Origin: SZUA-309 sp965233675
Lineage (GTDB): Bacteria; Pseudomonadota; Gammaproteobacteria; Pseudomonadales; Azotimanducaceae
NCBI GenBank assembly: GCA_965233675.1
Contig: OZ247498.1
Coordinates: 4,970,559-5,034,558 of the forward strand
Direction: 5' to 3'
Length of the DNA: 64,000 nucleotides
The notes below the pieces were generated by a model, which did not search any database, had not been told where the DNA came from, and worked only from the letters and a program-made list of their open reading frames with translations. The translations under genes and the position numbers were made by a program. This document shows, one piece after another, positions 26,661 to 35,754 of this stretch. Numbering within the stretch: position 1 is the first letter of the stretch; every line of letters starts with the position of its first letter.

Positions 26661-27068
26661 GCTCACTGGTGCTGAACACCTCTACGGGTGGTTGAGGGCA
26701 TATTTCGACGTTCCCCAGGATTCATATAATGTACAAATATTGTACGGTTATAAAGAGCGTGATCAACTGTTGTAGGCCAAATATGCTTTATTGAGTTTGA
26801 TCTGGCTTCAGACTGGCGGAATGAAAACGTACGAAAATGGAACACAATTGAGCTCGACGGATCAAGGGCAACCGAGTGCGTTGCGTCTCTGAGGAGGATA
26901 GATCCTAAGACGTTTTGTCGACCGTATTTCCCCGGGCATAGACTTAAAACAAAGCAACTCTACCGATGGATGAGCTTTCGCCCGGGAGCAGGTGAGAAAC
27001 CTGTCGTAAGCCCCTGTCCGGTCAACATTAGGTAAGCTAGGCGACTCTAAACATCAGGAGATACCAGG
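26661..27068. other. Intergenic region of about 400 bp
   Basis: A gap without a convincing gene between the divergent OYE operon and the thiolase. It holds the palindrome at 26731, a small palindrome AGGAT-AG-ATCCT at 26895-26906, and a long-range pair CCCGGGC (26931-26937) with GCCCGGG (26980-26986) that encloses AAAGC/GCTTT. That could be a structured leader for the thiolase mRNA. A Shine-Dalgarno CAGGAG precedes the thiolase ATG. Confidence 0.5.
26731..26745. promoter_or_regulatory. Palindromic operator candidate upstream of the OYE operon
   Basis: GTACAAATATTGTAC has perfect 6-bp arms (GTACAA and TTGTAC) around ATA. It lies in an AT-rich stretch 70 bp upstream of the OYE start and overlaps a plausible promoter on the minus strand (TTTATA, then ATTATA with an 18-bp gap). 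Size and symmetry fit a MarR dimer site, so autoregulation by the operon's own MarR is likely. Confidence 0.55.
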
Positions 27069-28298
27069 ATGAACGAAGCGTGGATCATCGACACCGCGCG
27101 TACCCCGCGGGGCATCGGCAAGCAGAACAAGGGCGCGCTGTGGGAAATCCATCCACAGAAACTCCTGTCCACGGTGCTCCAAGCAGTGGCGGAGCGCAAC
27201 GACCTCAATACGGAAGAGGTGGATGACGTCGTTATCAGCTGCAGCAGTCAGTTCCTGAAGCAGGGCAACTGCATTGGCCGGATGGCCGCCCTCGACGCGG
27301 GCTACGCCATTACGGCCTCCGGTGTCACCCTGGACCGATTCTGCGGCGGTGGCATTACCTCCGTGAACATGGCAGCAGCCAGCATCATGAGCGGCATGGA
27401 AGATCTGATTGTGGCCGGCGGCGTCGAAATGATGTCGTACACCGCCGCCGAAGGTATCCCCAATCCTCTGGATGCGGGCAATGTCGATCTGCGGGAACGC
27501 CATCCCCAGACCAATGTGGGCATTGCTGCGGACATCATCGCGACGGAAGAGGGTTTCAGCCGCGAGGAACTGGATGCGTTCTCCGCAGAAAGTCAGCGCC
27601 GTGCCGGCATCGCCATGGAAAACGGAGCATTCGCCAAGAGTCTGATTCCCGTCTACCGGCCGGATGGCACCCTGGCCCTGGATCACGAAGAGTACCCGCG
27701 GCCTCAGACCACCGTGGAGAGCCTGGCGAACCTGTCGCCGGTATTCGGCAACTACATGGACATGCCGTTTTTCGATTCCGGTCTCACCTTTCGGGAGATG
27801 GTGGAGAAGCGCTGGCCGGGTCTGGACGTGAAGCACGTGCACCATGCCGGCAGTTCATCAGGTGTGGTGGACGGTGCCGCCGCGGTGGTGCTGGCGGCGC
27901 CGGAGTACGCCAGGGCTCATGGTCTGAAGCCTCGGGCACGGGTTCGGGCCATGGCCAATATGGGGCACTCGCCGGAGCATATCCTCAACGCGCCTGTTGA
28001 TGCGGCGAAGAAGGTGCTCGGCAAAGCGGGTCTGACCCTCGACGACATCGATCTCTTCGAAGTGAACGAGGCCTTCGCCGTGGTCCCGGTCAAGTTCATG
28101 CGGGATCTGGGCGTTGACCATGACAAGCTCAACGTCAATGGCGGCGCGATTGCCCTGGGTCACCCCATCGGTGCCACCGGGTCCATGCTCATAGGCACCG
28201 TGATCGACGAACTGGAACGCCGGGATCAGAAGCTGGGTATGGTCACGATGTGTGCCGCCGGTGGAATGGCGCCGGCCATCATTGTGGAACGCATGTAG
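27069..28298 (+). CDS. Acetyl-CoA acetyltransferase (thiolase)
   Basis: A 409-residue thiolase. Catalytic features seen: Cys in DRFCGGGITS (about residue 94), His in NGGAIALGHPIGATG, and the second Cys in CAAGGMAPA near the end. It would cleave 3-ketoacyl-CoA to acetyl-CoA and a shorter acyl-CoA, or condense two acyl-CoAs. The start is ATG with CAGGAG upstream. It is single-gene, ending at a hairpin (28315-28343), and is not adjacent to other beta-oxidation genes. Confidence 0.93.
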   Translation: MNEAWIIDTARTPRGIGKQNKGALWEIHPQKLLSTVLQAVAERNDLNTEEVDDVVISCSSQFLKQGNCIGRMAALDAGYAITASGVTLDRFCGGGITSVNMAAASIMSGMEDLIVAGGVEMMSYTAAEGIPNPLDAGNVDLRERHPQTNVGIAADIIATEEGFSREELDAFSAESQRRAGIAMENGAFAKSLIPVYRPDGTLALDHEEYPRPQTTVESLANLSPVFGNYMDMPFFDSGLTFREMVEKRWPGLDVKHVHHAGSSSGVVDGAAAVVLAAPEYARAHGLKPRARVRAMANMGHSPEHILNAPVDAAKKVLGKAGLTLDDIDLFEVNEAFAVVPVKFMRDLGVDHDKLNVNGGAIALGHPIGATGSMLIGTVIDELERRDQKLGMVTMCAAGGMAPAIIVERM

Positions 28299-28314
28299 GA
28301 AATCCGCCTCGACA

Positions 28315-28343
28315 CCCTGGCGCGCGCCTGTGCGCCGCCAGGG
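28315..28343 (+). terminator. Hairpin after the thiolase gene
   Basis: CCCTGGCG (28315-28322) pairs with CGCCAGGG (28336-28343) across a GC-rich 13-base loop that can extend the stem. It is 17 bp past the thiolase stop. No T-run follows, so it may be a weak or factor-dependent terminator. Confidence 0.45.
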
Positions 28344-28383
28344 TGGGTTATTCGCTGGGCTGAGGATGTCACGCCCACCCGAT

Positions 28384-28409
28384 TCACCGTTCCGTCACCG
28401 ATTCGTCAC
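28384..28409 (+). promoter_or_regulatory. PHO-box candidate upstream of alkaline phosphatase
   Basis: Three TCAC blocks recur at 11-bp spacing (28384, 28395 and 28406), the last two inside CCGTCAC and TCGTCAC. The PhoB box is two 7-bp direct repeats separated by 4 bp with the same 11-bp phase (consensus CTGTCAT). It lies 75 bp upstream of a phosphatase start, as expected for PhoB activation. No clear -10 box was found. Confidence 0.5.
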
Positions 28410-28483
28410 ACGAATGTCGCGCCGTCGTCATGGCGCCGTAAAGCGCCATGCGTTCAATGAGTCCTCCAATCACGGAGGCTCAC

Positions 28484-30133
28484 ATGAAACTCAAGCAGAT
28501 CTTCGCGCCCGCCGCGCTGGCGATGGCCGTCGCGGCGCCGGCGCTCGCAGACGGTGGTTCCAAACACCGCCATTCCTATTCGCCAATCCCGGCATATCAG
28601 GTGGAGAGTGCCTGGTTCCAAGACGGAAAAATGGTGGTTTCCGAAAGGACCCGGGATGTGATTCGTTCGCGCAAAGCCAAGAACGTCATCCTGTTCGTCG
28701 GTGACGGCATGGGCGTGTCCACCGTCACCGCAGCACGGATTCTCGAGGGTCAGCTGCAGGGTCTGGATGGGGAAGAGCACGATCTTTCCTTCGACAAATT
28801 CCCCTACACCGCCCTCGCAAAAACCTACAACGTGGACGCGCAGACACCGGACTCCGCAGGCACCATGACGGCCATGATGTCCGGGGTGAAAACGGATGTG
28901 GGCGTCATCGGCGTGGATGAGGACATCGTCCGCGGTGATTGCAGCACGGTCCAGGGCAATGAGCTGGTCACCGCTCTCGAGCTTGCCGAAATTGGTGGCA
29001 AATCCACCGGTATCATCTCCACGGCCCGTATCACTCATGCGACGCCGGCAGCGGCCTATGCCAAGTCCGCGGACCGCAACTGGGAAGACATTTCAGACAT
29101 GCCCCAGGAAGCCGTCGAGCAGGGATGCACGGACATCGCCGCGCAGCTTGTGGAATTCGAAGAGAATCTCGAAGCCAAGTTCGGTGCCAAATCGGATGGT
29201 CTCGAAGTCGTCATGGGCGGTGGACGTCGTCACTTCCTGCCGAAAGATCCGGCTTACAACAGCCCGGATGCAGTGAGCGCCACGGAGGGAGACCGGACCG
29301 ATGGCAGAGATCTGACGGCCGAATGGCAGGCGAAGTACCCGAAGGGTGCCTATGTCTATGATCAGACCGGTTTCGATGCGGTAAACGCGAACAAGGTGCA
29401 GAACCTGTTCGGTCTGTTCAACGAGTCGCACATGAACTATGAGGCGGATCGCGAGAACGACATCGCCGGTGAGCCTTCCATCGCCGAAATGACGGATAAA
29501 GCCATCGACGTGCTCGACAACAACCGCAAGGGCTACTTCCTGGTGGTCGAGTCCGGTCGCATCGACCACGGACACCATGCGGGCAGTGCCTTCAATGCGC
29601 TGACCGACACCATCGCCATGGCCGAAGCGGTGCAGGTGGCTGTTGAGAACACCGATCCGCGGGATACGCTGATCATCGTGACGGCAGACCACAGCCATGT
29701 CTTCACCATTGCCGGCTATCCGAAGCGTGGTAACCCGATTCTCGGCAAGATGGTACCGGTTGGCTCGGACACGCCGGCTCTGGCGGCCGACGATCTTCCC
29801 TACACCACCCTCGGATACACGAACGGTCTCGGTTTCCGCGATATGGGTGACGAGACAGATGCGGATGCGGCCTATGGCTTGCCTATCGATACAGGCCGGA
29901 AGGATCTGACGTCGGTCAACACCGAAGCCAGCGGCTTCCATCAGGAAGCGCTGATTCCACTCGGTTCCGAGACCCACGCCGGTGAAGACATCGCCATCTA
30001 CGGCAAGGGTGCCGGCAGCAATCTGGTCGGAGGCACTCAGGAACAGAGTGTGGTTTTCCATATCATGAATCAGGTCGGCGATCTGGAGAAGAACGCCAGC
30101 TGGCGGTCCCGGTTCACCCGATACAAAAGATAG
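28484..30133 (+). CDS. phoA: Alkaline phosphatase, exported
   Basis: A 549-residue alkaline phosphatase of the E. coli PhoA superfamily. Seen: signal peptide (IFAPAALAMAVAAPALA), FVGDGMGVSTVTAAR with a metal Asp, the nucleophile in TPDSAGTMTAM, ARITHATPAA, RIDHGHHAG, TADHSHVF and ETHAGEDIAIYGKGAG. It would release phosphate from organic phosphomonoesters in the periplasm, in line with the PHO box upstream. Start at ATG 28484, with ACGGAGG before it; an in-frame ATG at 28448 would add residues before the signal peptide. Two perfect hairpins end the transcript. Confidence 0.93.
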   Translation: MKLKQIFAPAALAMAVAAPALADGGSKHRHSYSPIPAYQVESAWFQDGKMVVSERTRDVIRSRKAKNVILFVGDGMGVSTVTAARILEGQLQGLDGEEHDLSFDKFPYTALAKTYNVDAQTPDSAGTMTAMMSGVKTDVGVIGVDEDIVRGDCSTVQGNELVTALELAEIGGKSTGIISTARITHATPAAAYAKSADRNWEDISDMPQEAVEQGCTDIAAQLVEFEENLEAKFGAKSDGLEVVMGGGRRHFLPKDPAYNSPDAVSATEGDRTDGRDLTAEWQAKYPKGAYVYDQTGFDAVNANKVQNLFGLFNESHMNYEADRENDIAGEPSIAEMTDKAIDVLDNNRKGYFLVVESGRIDHGHHAGSAFNALTDTIAMAEAVQVAVENTDPRDTLIIVTADHSHVFTIAGYPKRGNPILGKMVPVGSDTPALAADDLPYTTLGYTNGLGFRDMGDETDADAAYGLPIDTGRKDLTSVNTEASGFHQEALIPLGSETHAGEDIAIYGKGAGSNLVGGTQEQSVVFHIMNQVGDLEKNASWRSRFTRYKR

Positions 30134-30147
30134 ACGGGTATGGGCTT

Positions 30148-30194
30148 GTGCCGGTTCTCCGGCACGATGAAACGGGAGGGCCTTCGGGCCCTCC
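30148..30194 (+). terminator. Double-hairpin terminator after phoA
   Basis: First hairpin: GTGCCGG (30148-30154), loop TTCT, CCGGCAC (30159-30165). Second: GGAGGGCC (30175-30182), loop TTCG, GGCCCTCC (30187-30194), followed by TTCGTATTT. The second has a perfect stem with a stable UUCG loop and a T-rich tail, which is a textbook intrinsic terminator. Confidence 0.85.
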
Positions 30195-30221
30195 TTCGTA
30201 TTTGAACAGGAACGAGTATCC

Positions 30222-30860
30222 ATGTTGACGTGCACAGGAATGCGGATGAGACAGGTAATCATCGGTGTGCTGATGTTTCTCGCGGCGTCTGTCACCGCGG
30301 CCGGCGAATGCACGGACGCCGTGAGCAGTGACTCACTGGGCATCCGCTACGAGGTTGTTGTGACGCGGGGCGAGGAGGAACGTGTCGAGCAGATAACCCT
30401 CTGGCGCATCGGCGATCGTCTGCTGCAGGAACGCAACGAACGCCAGCTCGCGGAGCTCTGGGAGAGCACCCGCAATGGGGGCGTGCATCTGGTGCGTTAT
30501 TTCGACGGCCATGAACGCGCCATTGAGTATCAGCCGGAAGATCTGAAGGTCCCGGGTGATAGGCCGGTTGCGGAACGCCTGGCGCTCTTCGAGGCGTTGT
30601 GTGACGAAGGCGAGGCTACCCTGCAGCAGGGCGAGACATTGACTGTCTGGCGGCGCCTCGAGATCGTCAGTGATCCGGCAACGGTACAGGCGGCTTTTGA
30701 TCGAAGGGCCTCATACCTTTCCACGGACTATGCAGACATTGGCGACAATGAATCGGATCCCTTTCTGCTCCGGATGATCAACCTGGGATTCATTGAGCAC
30801 GGCGGTTCGGGATTCTACGATGCGGACGGTCACGATATGGGCGCGGCGCACGCCCACTGA
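30222..30860 (+). CDS. Exported hypothetical protein
   Basis: A 212-residue protein with an N-terminal signal peptide (QVIIGVLMFLAASVTA). The mature part is acidic with Arg-rich stretches (EEERVEQITLWRIGDRLLQERNERQ), a two-Cys pattern (one near residue 30, one near 127) and a His-rich end. No family is recognised. It starts after the phoA terminator, so it is likely expressed from its own promoter, and ends 4 bp from a convergent gene. Confidence 0.65.
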   Translation: MLTCTGMRMRQVIIGVLMFLAASVTAAGECTDAVSSDSLGIRYEVVVTRGEEERVEQITLWRIGDRLLQERNERQLAELWESTRNGGVHLVRYFDGHERAIEYQPEDLKVPGDRPVAERLALFEALCDEGEATLQQGETLTVWRRLEIVSDPATVQAAFDRRASYLSTDYADIGDNESDPFLLRMINLGFIEHGGSGFYDADGHDMGAAHAH

Positions 30861-30863
30861 GTT

Positions 30864-31412
30864 TCAGCCGGATTGAGTGGTCTGCGCGGCGGCCATCCGT
30901 TCCGCCGCGCGGTACTCTGCCTCCTGCAGCGCGTTGAGCCGCTGTTGAACCTCCCTGTACCGGACGACGAACTCGTCGAGCTGTGCGCTGCGCTCGATTT
31001 CCAGCGCATCGGGATTCTCCCCGGCTTCCTCCCGCGCCGCGAAGGTATCTGCCAGCCTGTCCAGGTTCTGATCCATCAGGAAGAGTTCCGACTCGGCCAT
31101 CTCCCGTTCGGCACGGGTCTGCTGCCATGACTGTTCCGCCTCGAAGAAGTCCAGGACAGGTTCCCCGGATTGCTCCAGATTCACGACGGGCAGCGCTGCT
31201 TCCACCTTAAGCGCTGATTCTGGCTTTAGCGGAACGGGTGGATGCCGGGTCGGTGCCATTCCATCCACCGGCCCCGGCGCTCGGGCGATCTCCTGCACGG
31301 CGCTGTCTGCCAGGGTGACAGGCGTGATGCCGCCGGAGTCATTGATGTGCAATCCGACGACCAACGCGATGCCGGCGGCGCCTGCGCTGAGTTCGGCAAT
31401 CCTGAGCCTCAT
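30864..31412 (-). CDS. Membrane-anchored coiled-coil protein
   Basis: About 182 residues. One N-terminal hydrophobic segment (AELSAGAAGIALVVGLHI) is followed by a Pro-rich linker and a long C-terminal helix rich in Glu, Gln and Arg (about residues 85-175), a likely coiled coil in the periplasm. It has some general resemblance to lipase chaperones in layout, but no lipase gene is near and the length is too short, so that is not claimed. ATG 31412 is chosen, with GAGG before it; the frame extends 12 bases further. Confidence 0.6.
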   Translation of the reverse strand: MRLRIAELSAGAAGIALVVGLHINDSGGITPVTLADSAVQEIARAPGPVDGMAPTRHPPVPLKPESALKVEAALPVVNLEQSGEPVLDFFEAEQSWQQTRAEREMAESELFLMDQNLDRLADTFAAREEAGENPDALEIERSAQLDEFVVRYREVQQRLNALQEAEYRAAERMAAAQTTQSG

Positions 31413-31494
31413 GGGACCTCGCATGATCCGTGCTGATTACCCGGAGTATTATCGCCGCTAAGGTGACATCCCCATGTCACAACGAGACGACTCG

Positions 31495-32883
31495 TCACTT
31501 CCCGAGGTCGTAGCGGACGCCCGCGGTCACCGATGTGGTATTCCGGCGCTCGCTGTTGAACGGCGTTCCGTCTGGACGCTCCATATCCGTGGTGCCGCTG
31601 ATGAGCCCTCGAATGGCTGCGGAAAAGCGCAGTCGCTCGCTGATGGCCACATCGACTCCGACCATCGCCTGGGCGGCGCCAGCGGTGCCTTCATCATCGA
31701 CCAGCAGCGCTTTCCGTTCGACCGGGTCGCAAACCAGATGCCGACAGAAGCCGACTGTTCTGATGTGATAGGAAGACCGGATCCAACCACCGCCGAAGCC
31801 GACAAAGGGTCGTATGGTCGAACCTGGTGCGAACTGCAGTATGACGTTGAGCATGAGACTGTAGCTCTCGACGCTGCCCGAAGCCGAGTCCTCACCGATG
31901 GTCTTGCTGAACTCCATCACCTCCACGTCGTTCTTCTGGTAGCCGGCCTCCAACTCGACACGCCATCGCGGACGCAGGTGATAGCCCAGTGCAAGGGCCG
32001 TCGTGGGCCCCAACTCAAACGCATCGATCACCAGAAGCTGGTCCTCGATGTCTTCGTCCTGGGCGAACGCGCCACCGACGCTTCCGGTCACATACCATCC
32101 GCGCTCGACTGCCGGTCGGGGCAACGGCGATGCAAAAGCGCCGGCCTCCCGGCCGTGGTATTTCAATTGCAGCCACGCAGAGCGGATGCTGTGCCTGGTG
32201 TCCAGATCCATACCGTTTACGTCTTCGAGACTCACGTCGGGCATCTGCCAGTAGCGAAAGTCGGCAGCCAGATCGAGCCTGCGGGACAGAGGGACTGTGA
32301 AGCCAGCGATGAACTGCCAGGCGAATCCTGTATCGCTGTCATCGATGATGTCGCGACGTGGCCGTTGAAAGCTCGGGAGGTCGATCTCCAGTTCGGAGAA
32401 GCGGACGTCCAGGGAGCCCCTGCCGACACCTGCGCCCAGATACGGGCGCCAGGCCTGGCCGATCCGGAAGTCGCGAACCACGTTCAGCATCTGACTCGAT
32501 GCCTTGACCTCGTCCCTGTCATCCGGGTCAACTTCGATTCCGGCCGATGATGAATAGAGCAGTTCTGGATCATGTGCGAACTGCGTGTATTCAAGCTCCA
32601 AACGCCAGTCGTTGCCGAACCGTCTGCCCAGTGTGCCGAGCAACTGATAAGCGCCCTGGTCGAGATCCATGCTGGCGTTAGGGGCATCCAATTCGAGGAC
32701 ATCCGCGTAGCTCCATCCCAATCCGATTCCTGCATACCAGTAGTCCAGCACATTTGCCGGAGTGGGTTCCGACCAGCCATAGCCGCAGCCGATCAAGCCG
32801 ACATAACCGCAAAAACGGGTCAGAACGCGCCGAATCCGGTTGGTAGTCCTGTTACAGGCCGGCCGCTGCCGCAAGCGGTGCAT
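31495..32883 (-). CDS. Outer-membrane protein with two tandem beta-barrel-like domains
   Basis: A 462-residue protein whose two halves are similar. Each has a first strand of GIGLGW/GSVGGA type, then RLELEYTQFAHD or RVELEAGYQKND, then LNVVRDFRIGQAWRPYLGAGVG or LNVILQFAPGSTIRPFVGFGGG, and a last strand RLDLAADFRYW or RLRFSAAIRGLI. These are the marks of opacity/OmpA-like eight-strand barrels fused head to tail. The start is ATG 32881-32883; the frame opens at 32994 without homology. No clear ribosome site is seen. The signal is weakly hydrophobic. Confidence 0.75.
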   Translation of the reverse strand: MHRLRQRPACNRTTNRIRRVLTRFCGYVGLIGCGYGWSEPTPANVLDYWYAGIGLGWSYADVLELDAPNASMDLDQGAYQLLGTLGRRFGNDWRLELEYTQFAHDPELLYSSSAGIEVDPDDRDEVKASSQMLNVVRDFRIGQAWRPYLGAGVGRGSLDVRFSELEIDLPSFQRPRRDIIDDSDTGFAWQFIAGFTVPLSRRLDLAADFRYWQMPDVSLEDVNGMDLDTRHSIRSAWLQLKYHGREAGAFASPLPRPAVERGWYVTGSVGGAFAQDEDIEDQLLVIDAFELGPTTALALGYHLRPRWRVELEAGYQKNDVEVMEFSKTIGEDSASGSVESYSLMLNVILQFAPGSTIRPFVGFGGGWIRSSYHIRTVGFCRHLVCDPVERKALLVDDEGTAGAAQAMVGVDVAISERLRFSAAIRGLISGTTDMERPDGTPFNSERRNTTSVTAGVRYDLGK

Positions 32884-33101
32884 CAGGGACGGTCGTTGTT
32901 CAATGGAAGCATGGTGACTGCATACTGTACCGGTACTTTCGTTGCCGGCAAGTCTGGCTCGGAAACGCCTGGTTCGACCAGTAGTCGAATGCATCGCCAG
33001 GCTGATCTTCCTGGGGCAGATCCCGAGGTGACTGTTGGTGGCGGAGAGTGAGGGTTTCTTCGGCCGTGCGCTCAGGTCCGTGATCGCGATCCGGGCGGGG
33101 A

Positions 33102-35459
33102 TCAGTCCTTGTTCGAACGTCGCGCTTTGGCAAAGGCATCGGCCATGGCACCACGTGGCGCCGGTTCGCTGACTCGGCGCTGCGCCGCATGCTGTTTTCC
33201 GTTGCGGGGCTTGTTCGAACGGCCGTCGCGCGGGGTGCTCTGGCGGTCGGCCCCTGGCGCCGCTTCGCCGAGCCGCATGGACAGACCGATGCGTTTTCGG
33301 GTGATGTCCACCTCAAGCACCCTGACCCGGACGATATCACCGGCCTTCACGACCTCATGCGGATCCTTGACGAAGCGATCGGCGAGCATGGAAATATGCA
33401 CAAGGCCGTCCTGGTGTACGCCGACGTCGACGAAGGCGCCGAAGTTGGTGACATTGGTCACCACGCCTTCCAGAACCATGTCCGGCGTCAGGTCCTTGAG
33501 TTCGTTCACCCCCTCGCGGAAGGATGCGGTCCTGAACTCCGGGCGCGGGTCGCGGCCGGGTTTCTCCAGCTCAGCGAAGATATCCCGCACCGTCGGCAGG
33601 CCGAAGCGCTCGTCCACGTAGACTTCCGCATTGGCGGACTTCAGCAGCACCGGATTCTTCAGCACCTCGGTGATGGGCGCCCCCAGATCGGCGAGTATGC
33701 GCGTGACTACCGGGTAGGCTTCCGGGTGCACGGCAGAGGCATCCAGCGGGTTGTCACCGCCGCGGATGCGCAGAAAACCGGCAGCCTGCTCGAATGCCTT
33801 CGGTCCGAGACGGGGCACGTCGAGGAGCTGTCTGCGGTCCTTGAAGGGCCCGTTGCTGTCCCGCAACGCCACCAAGCTCTCGGCCAGGCTCGAGGACAAC
33901 TCGGAGATCCGCGCCAGAAGCGGGGCCGAGGCGGTGTTCACGTCGACGCCGACCCGGTTCACGCAGTCTTCCACTACCGCATCCAGGGCTCTGGCCAGCT
34001 TCGACTGGCCGACGTCGTGCTGGTACTGGCCTACGCCGATGGATTTGGGCTCGATCTTCACCAGCTCCGCCAGCGGATCCTGCAGCCGGCGGGCGATGGA
34101 GACCGCCCCACGCAGACTCACATCCAGTTCCGGGAACTCCCGGGATGCGAACTCAGAGGCCGAATACACCGAGGCCCCGGCTTCGGACACTGTTACCGGG
34201 TGGATCTTCAGTTCCGGGTGGCGCCTCACCAGATCCTTCACCAGCGCATCGGTTTCCCGGGAGGCGGTGCCGTTGCCGATGGCGACCAGTTCGACCTGAT
34301 GGCGGGCGGCCAGTGCGGCCAGCGTCTTCAGGCTGCCTTCCACGTCATTCTTCGGCTGGAACGGATATACCGTCGCTGTATCCACCAGCTTGCCCGTGGC
34401 GTCAACCACTGCCACCTTGACCCCGGTGCGGATGCCGGGATCGAGCCCCATAGTGGCGCGCTGTCCTGCTGGTGCCGCCAGCAGCAGATCCTGAAGATTG
34501 CGGGCAAACACCCGGATGGCTTCCTCTTCGGCGGTGATGCGCAGCTCGGCAAGCAGGGTGCTTTCGATGTTGTACTGGAGCTTGGCCCGCCAGGTCATGC
34601 GCACTGCATCCTGCGCCCAGGGGTCGGTGCGGCCGTCGAGGCCGAAGTGCCGGGCGATCATGCGCTCGCTGCTCCCCCATTCGGCACGCCAGCCGTCCTG
34701 TTCCAGCTCCTCGGGCAGCTTCAGCGACAGCTTCAGTACCTCCGCCGCGCGTCCGCGGAACAGCGCCAGCGCCCGATGCGGCGGCACTTTGGCAATGGCC
34801 TCCGAGAACTCGAAGTAATCGCGGAATTTCGCACCTTCCTCCTCCTTGCCTCCCACTACCGTAGAGACCAGCAGGCCCTGCTCCCATTGCTGTCGGCGCA
34901 GGGCGGCGAGCAGCTCGGCGTCTTCGCTGAAGCGGTCCATGACGATCCAGCGGGCGCCCTCCAGGGCTGCCGCAGTGTCGGCCACGCCGGGGTTGTCGCC
35001 GGCCTCGGTGTTGAAGGGTTCTCGCAGATAGGCGACAGCGGCGGCATCCGGGTCGATACTGGCATCACCGAGCAGGGCGTCCGCCAGGGCTTCGAGGCCG
35101 GCCTCCCGGGCGATTTCCGCCTTGGTGCGGCGCTTCACTTTGTAGGGCAGATACAGGTCTTCCAGACGTTGTTTGGTTTCCGCCTGCTCGAGGCTCGCCT
35201 TCAGTGCCGGCGTCAGCTTGCCCTGGGCATCGATGGTTTCCAGGATCGTTGCGCGCCGCTGTTCCAGATCCCGCAGATAGCCGAGACGCTCGTCGAGCTG
35301 GCGCAGTTGCGCGTCGTCGAGCCCGCCGGTCGCCTCTTTGCGGTAGCGGGCGACGAACGGCACCGTGGCGCCGCCGTCCAGCAGCGACATGGCGGCCGCT
35401 ACCTGGCGAGCGTTAACCGAGAGTTCCTGGGCGATACGTTCGGCAATGGGTGGCAGCAT
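33102..35459 (-). CDS. tex: Transcription accessory protein Tex
   Basis: A 785-residue Tex protein. Seen: N-terminal PPIAERIAQELSVNARQV, LYLPYKVKRRTKAEIAREAGLEALAD, the YqgF-like region with GLDPGIRTGVKVAVVD, the helix-hairpin-helix part, and the S1 RNA-binding domain at the end (MVLEGVVTNVTNFGAFVDVGVHQDGLVHIS). Tex binds nucleic acid and acts in transcription under stress. The start follows an apparent -10 (TATAGT at about 35500 on this strand). A 772-residue open frame on the opposite strand is a codon-bias shadow. Confidence 0.97.
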   Translation of the reverse strand: MLPPIAERIAQELSVNARQVAAAMSLLDGGATVPFVARYRKEATGGLDDAQLRQLDERLGYLRDLEQRRATILETIDAQGKLTPALKASLEQAETKQRLEDLYLPYKVKRRTKAEIAREAGLEALADALLGDASIDPDAAAVAYLREPFNTEAGDNPGVADTAAALEGARWIVMDRFSEDAELLAALRRQQWEQGLLVSTVVGGKEEEGAKFRDYFEFSEAIAKVPPHRALALFRGRAAEVLKLSLKLPEELEQDGWRAEWGSSERMIARHFGLDGRTDPWAQDAVRMTWRAKLQYNIESTLLAELRITAEEEAIRVFARNLQDLLLAAPAGQRATMGLDPGIRTGVKVAVVDATGKLVDTATVYPFQPKNDVEGSLKTLAALAARHQVELVAIGNGTASRETDALVKDLVRRHPELKIHPVTVSEAGASVYSASEFASREFPELDVSLRGAVSIARRLQDPLAELVKIEPKSIGVGQYQHDVGQSKLARALDAVVEDCVNRVGVDVNTASAPLLARISELSSSLAESLVALRDSNGPFKDRRQLLDVPRLGPKAFEQAAGFLRIRGGDNPLDASAVHPEAYPVVTRILADLGAPITEVLKNPVLLKSANAEVYVDERFGLPTVRDIFAELEKPGRDPRPEFRTASFREGVNELKDLTPDMVLEGVVTNVTNFGAFVDVGVHQDGLVHISMLADRFVKDPHEVVKAGDIVRVRVLEVDITRKRIGLSMRLGEAAPGADRQSTPRDGRSNKPRNGKQHAAQRRVSEPAPRGAMADAFAKARRSNKD

Positions 35460-35754
35460 GGGAAGAATCGGACTCCTGACTCGATCTCGACAAGGCGCGC
35501 ACTATAGCGGCAAACCTCTGACGATGAACCCCTTCCGCTTCCGGTCTCAGCGCCGACCTGCGATCAATGGGTGATTTTCACCATTGTTCGGACGGGCTTG
35601 ATTACGCGATGGCACCTGCAGCCGATTACCACACTCTCCGATGAAGGCTGAACACGCTCTTCGGACTCAGCGACTCGACTTCAGTTGTTGCTCAACTGGC
35701 GGTTGGTGATCGCAGCCCAGAGTAGATCTCTCAGAAAGAACTCCTGAGTCGCGC

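Noticed and set aside
31474..32550. 358-codon plus-strand frame over the outer-membrane barrel gene
   Set aside because: No start signal and no domain; the minus-strand gene shows two aligned barrel repeats.
33189..35507. 772-codon open frame on the plus strand across tex
   Set aside because: It lies exactly opposite the intact tex gene, has no recognisable motif or ribosome site, and arises from GC-biased third positions.
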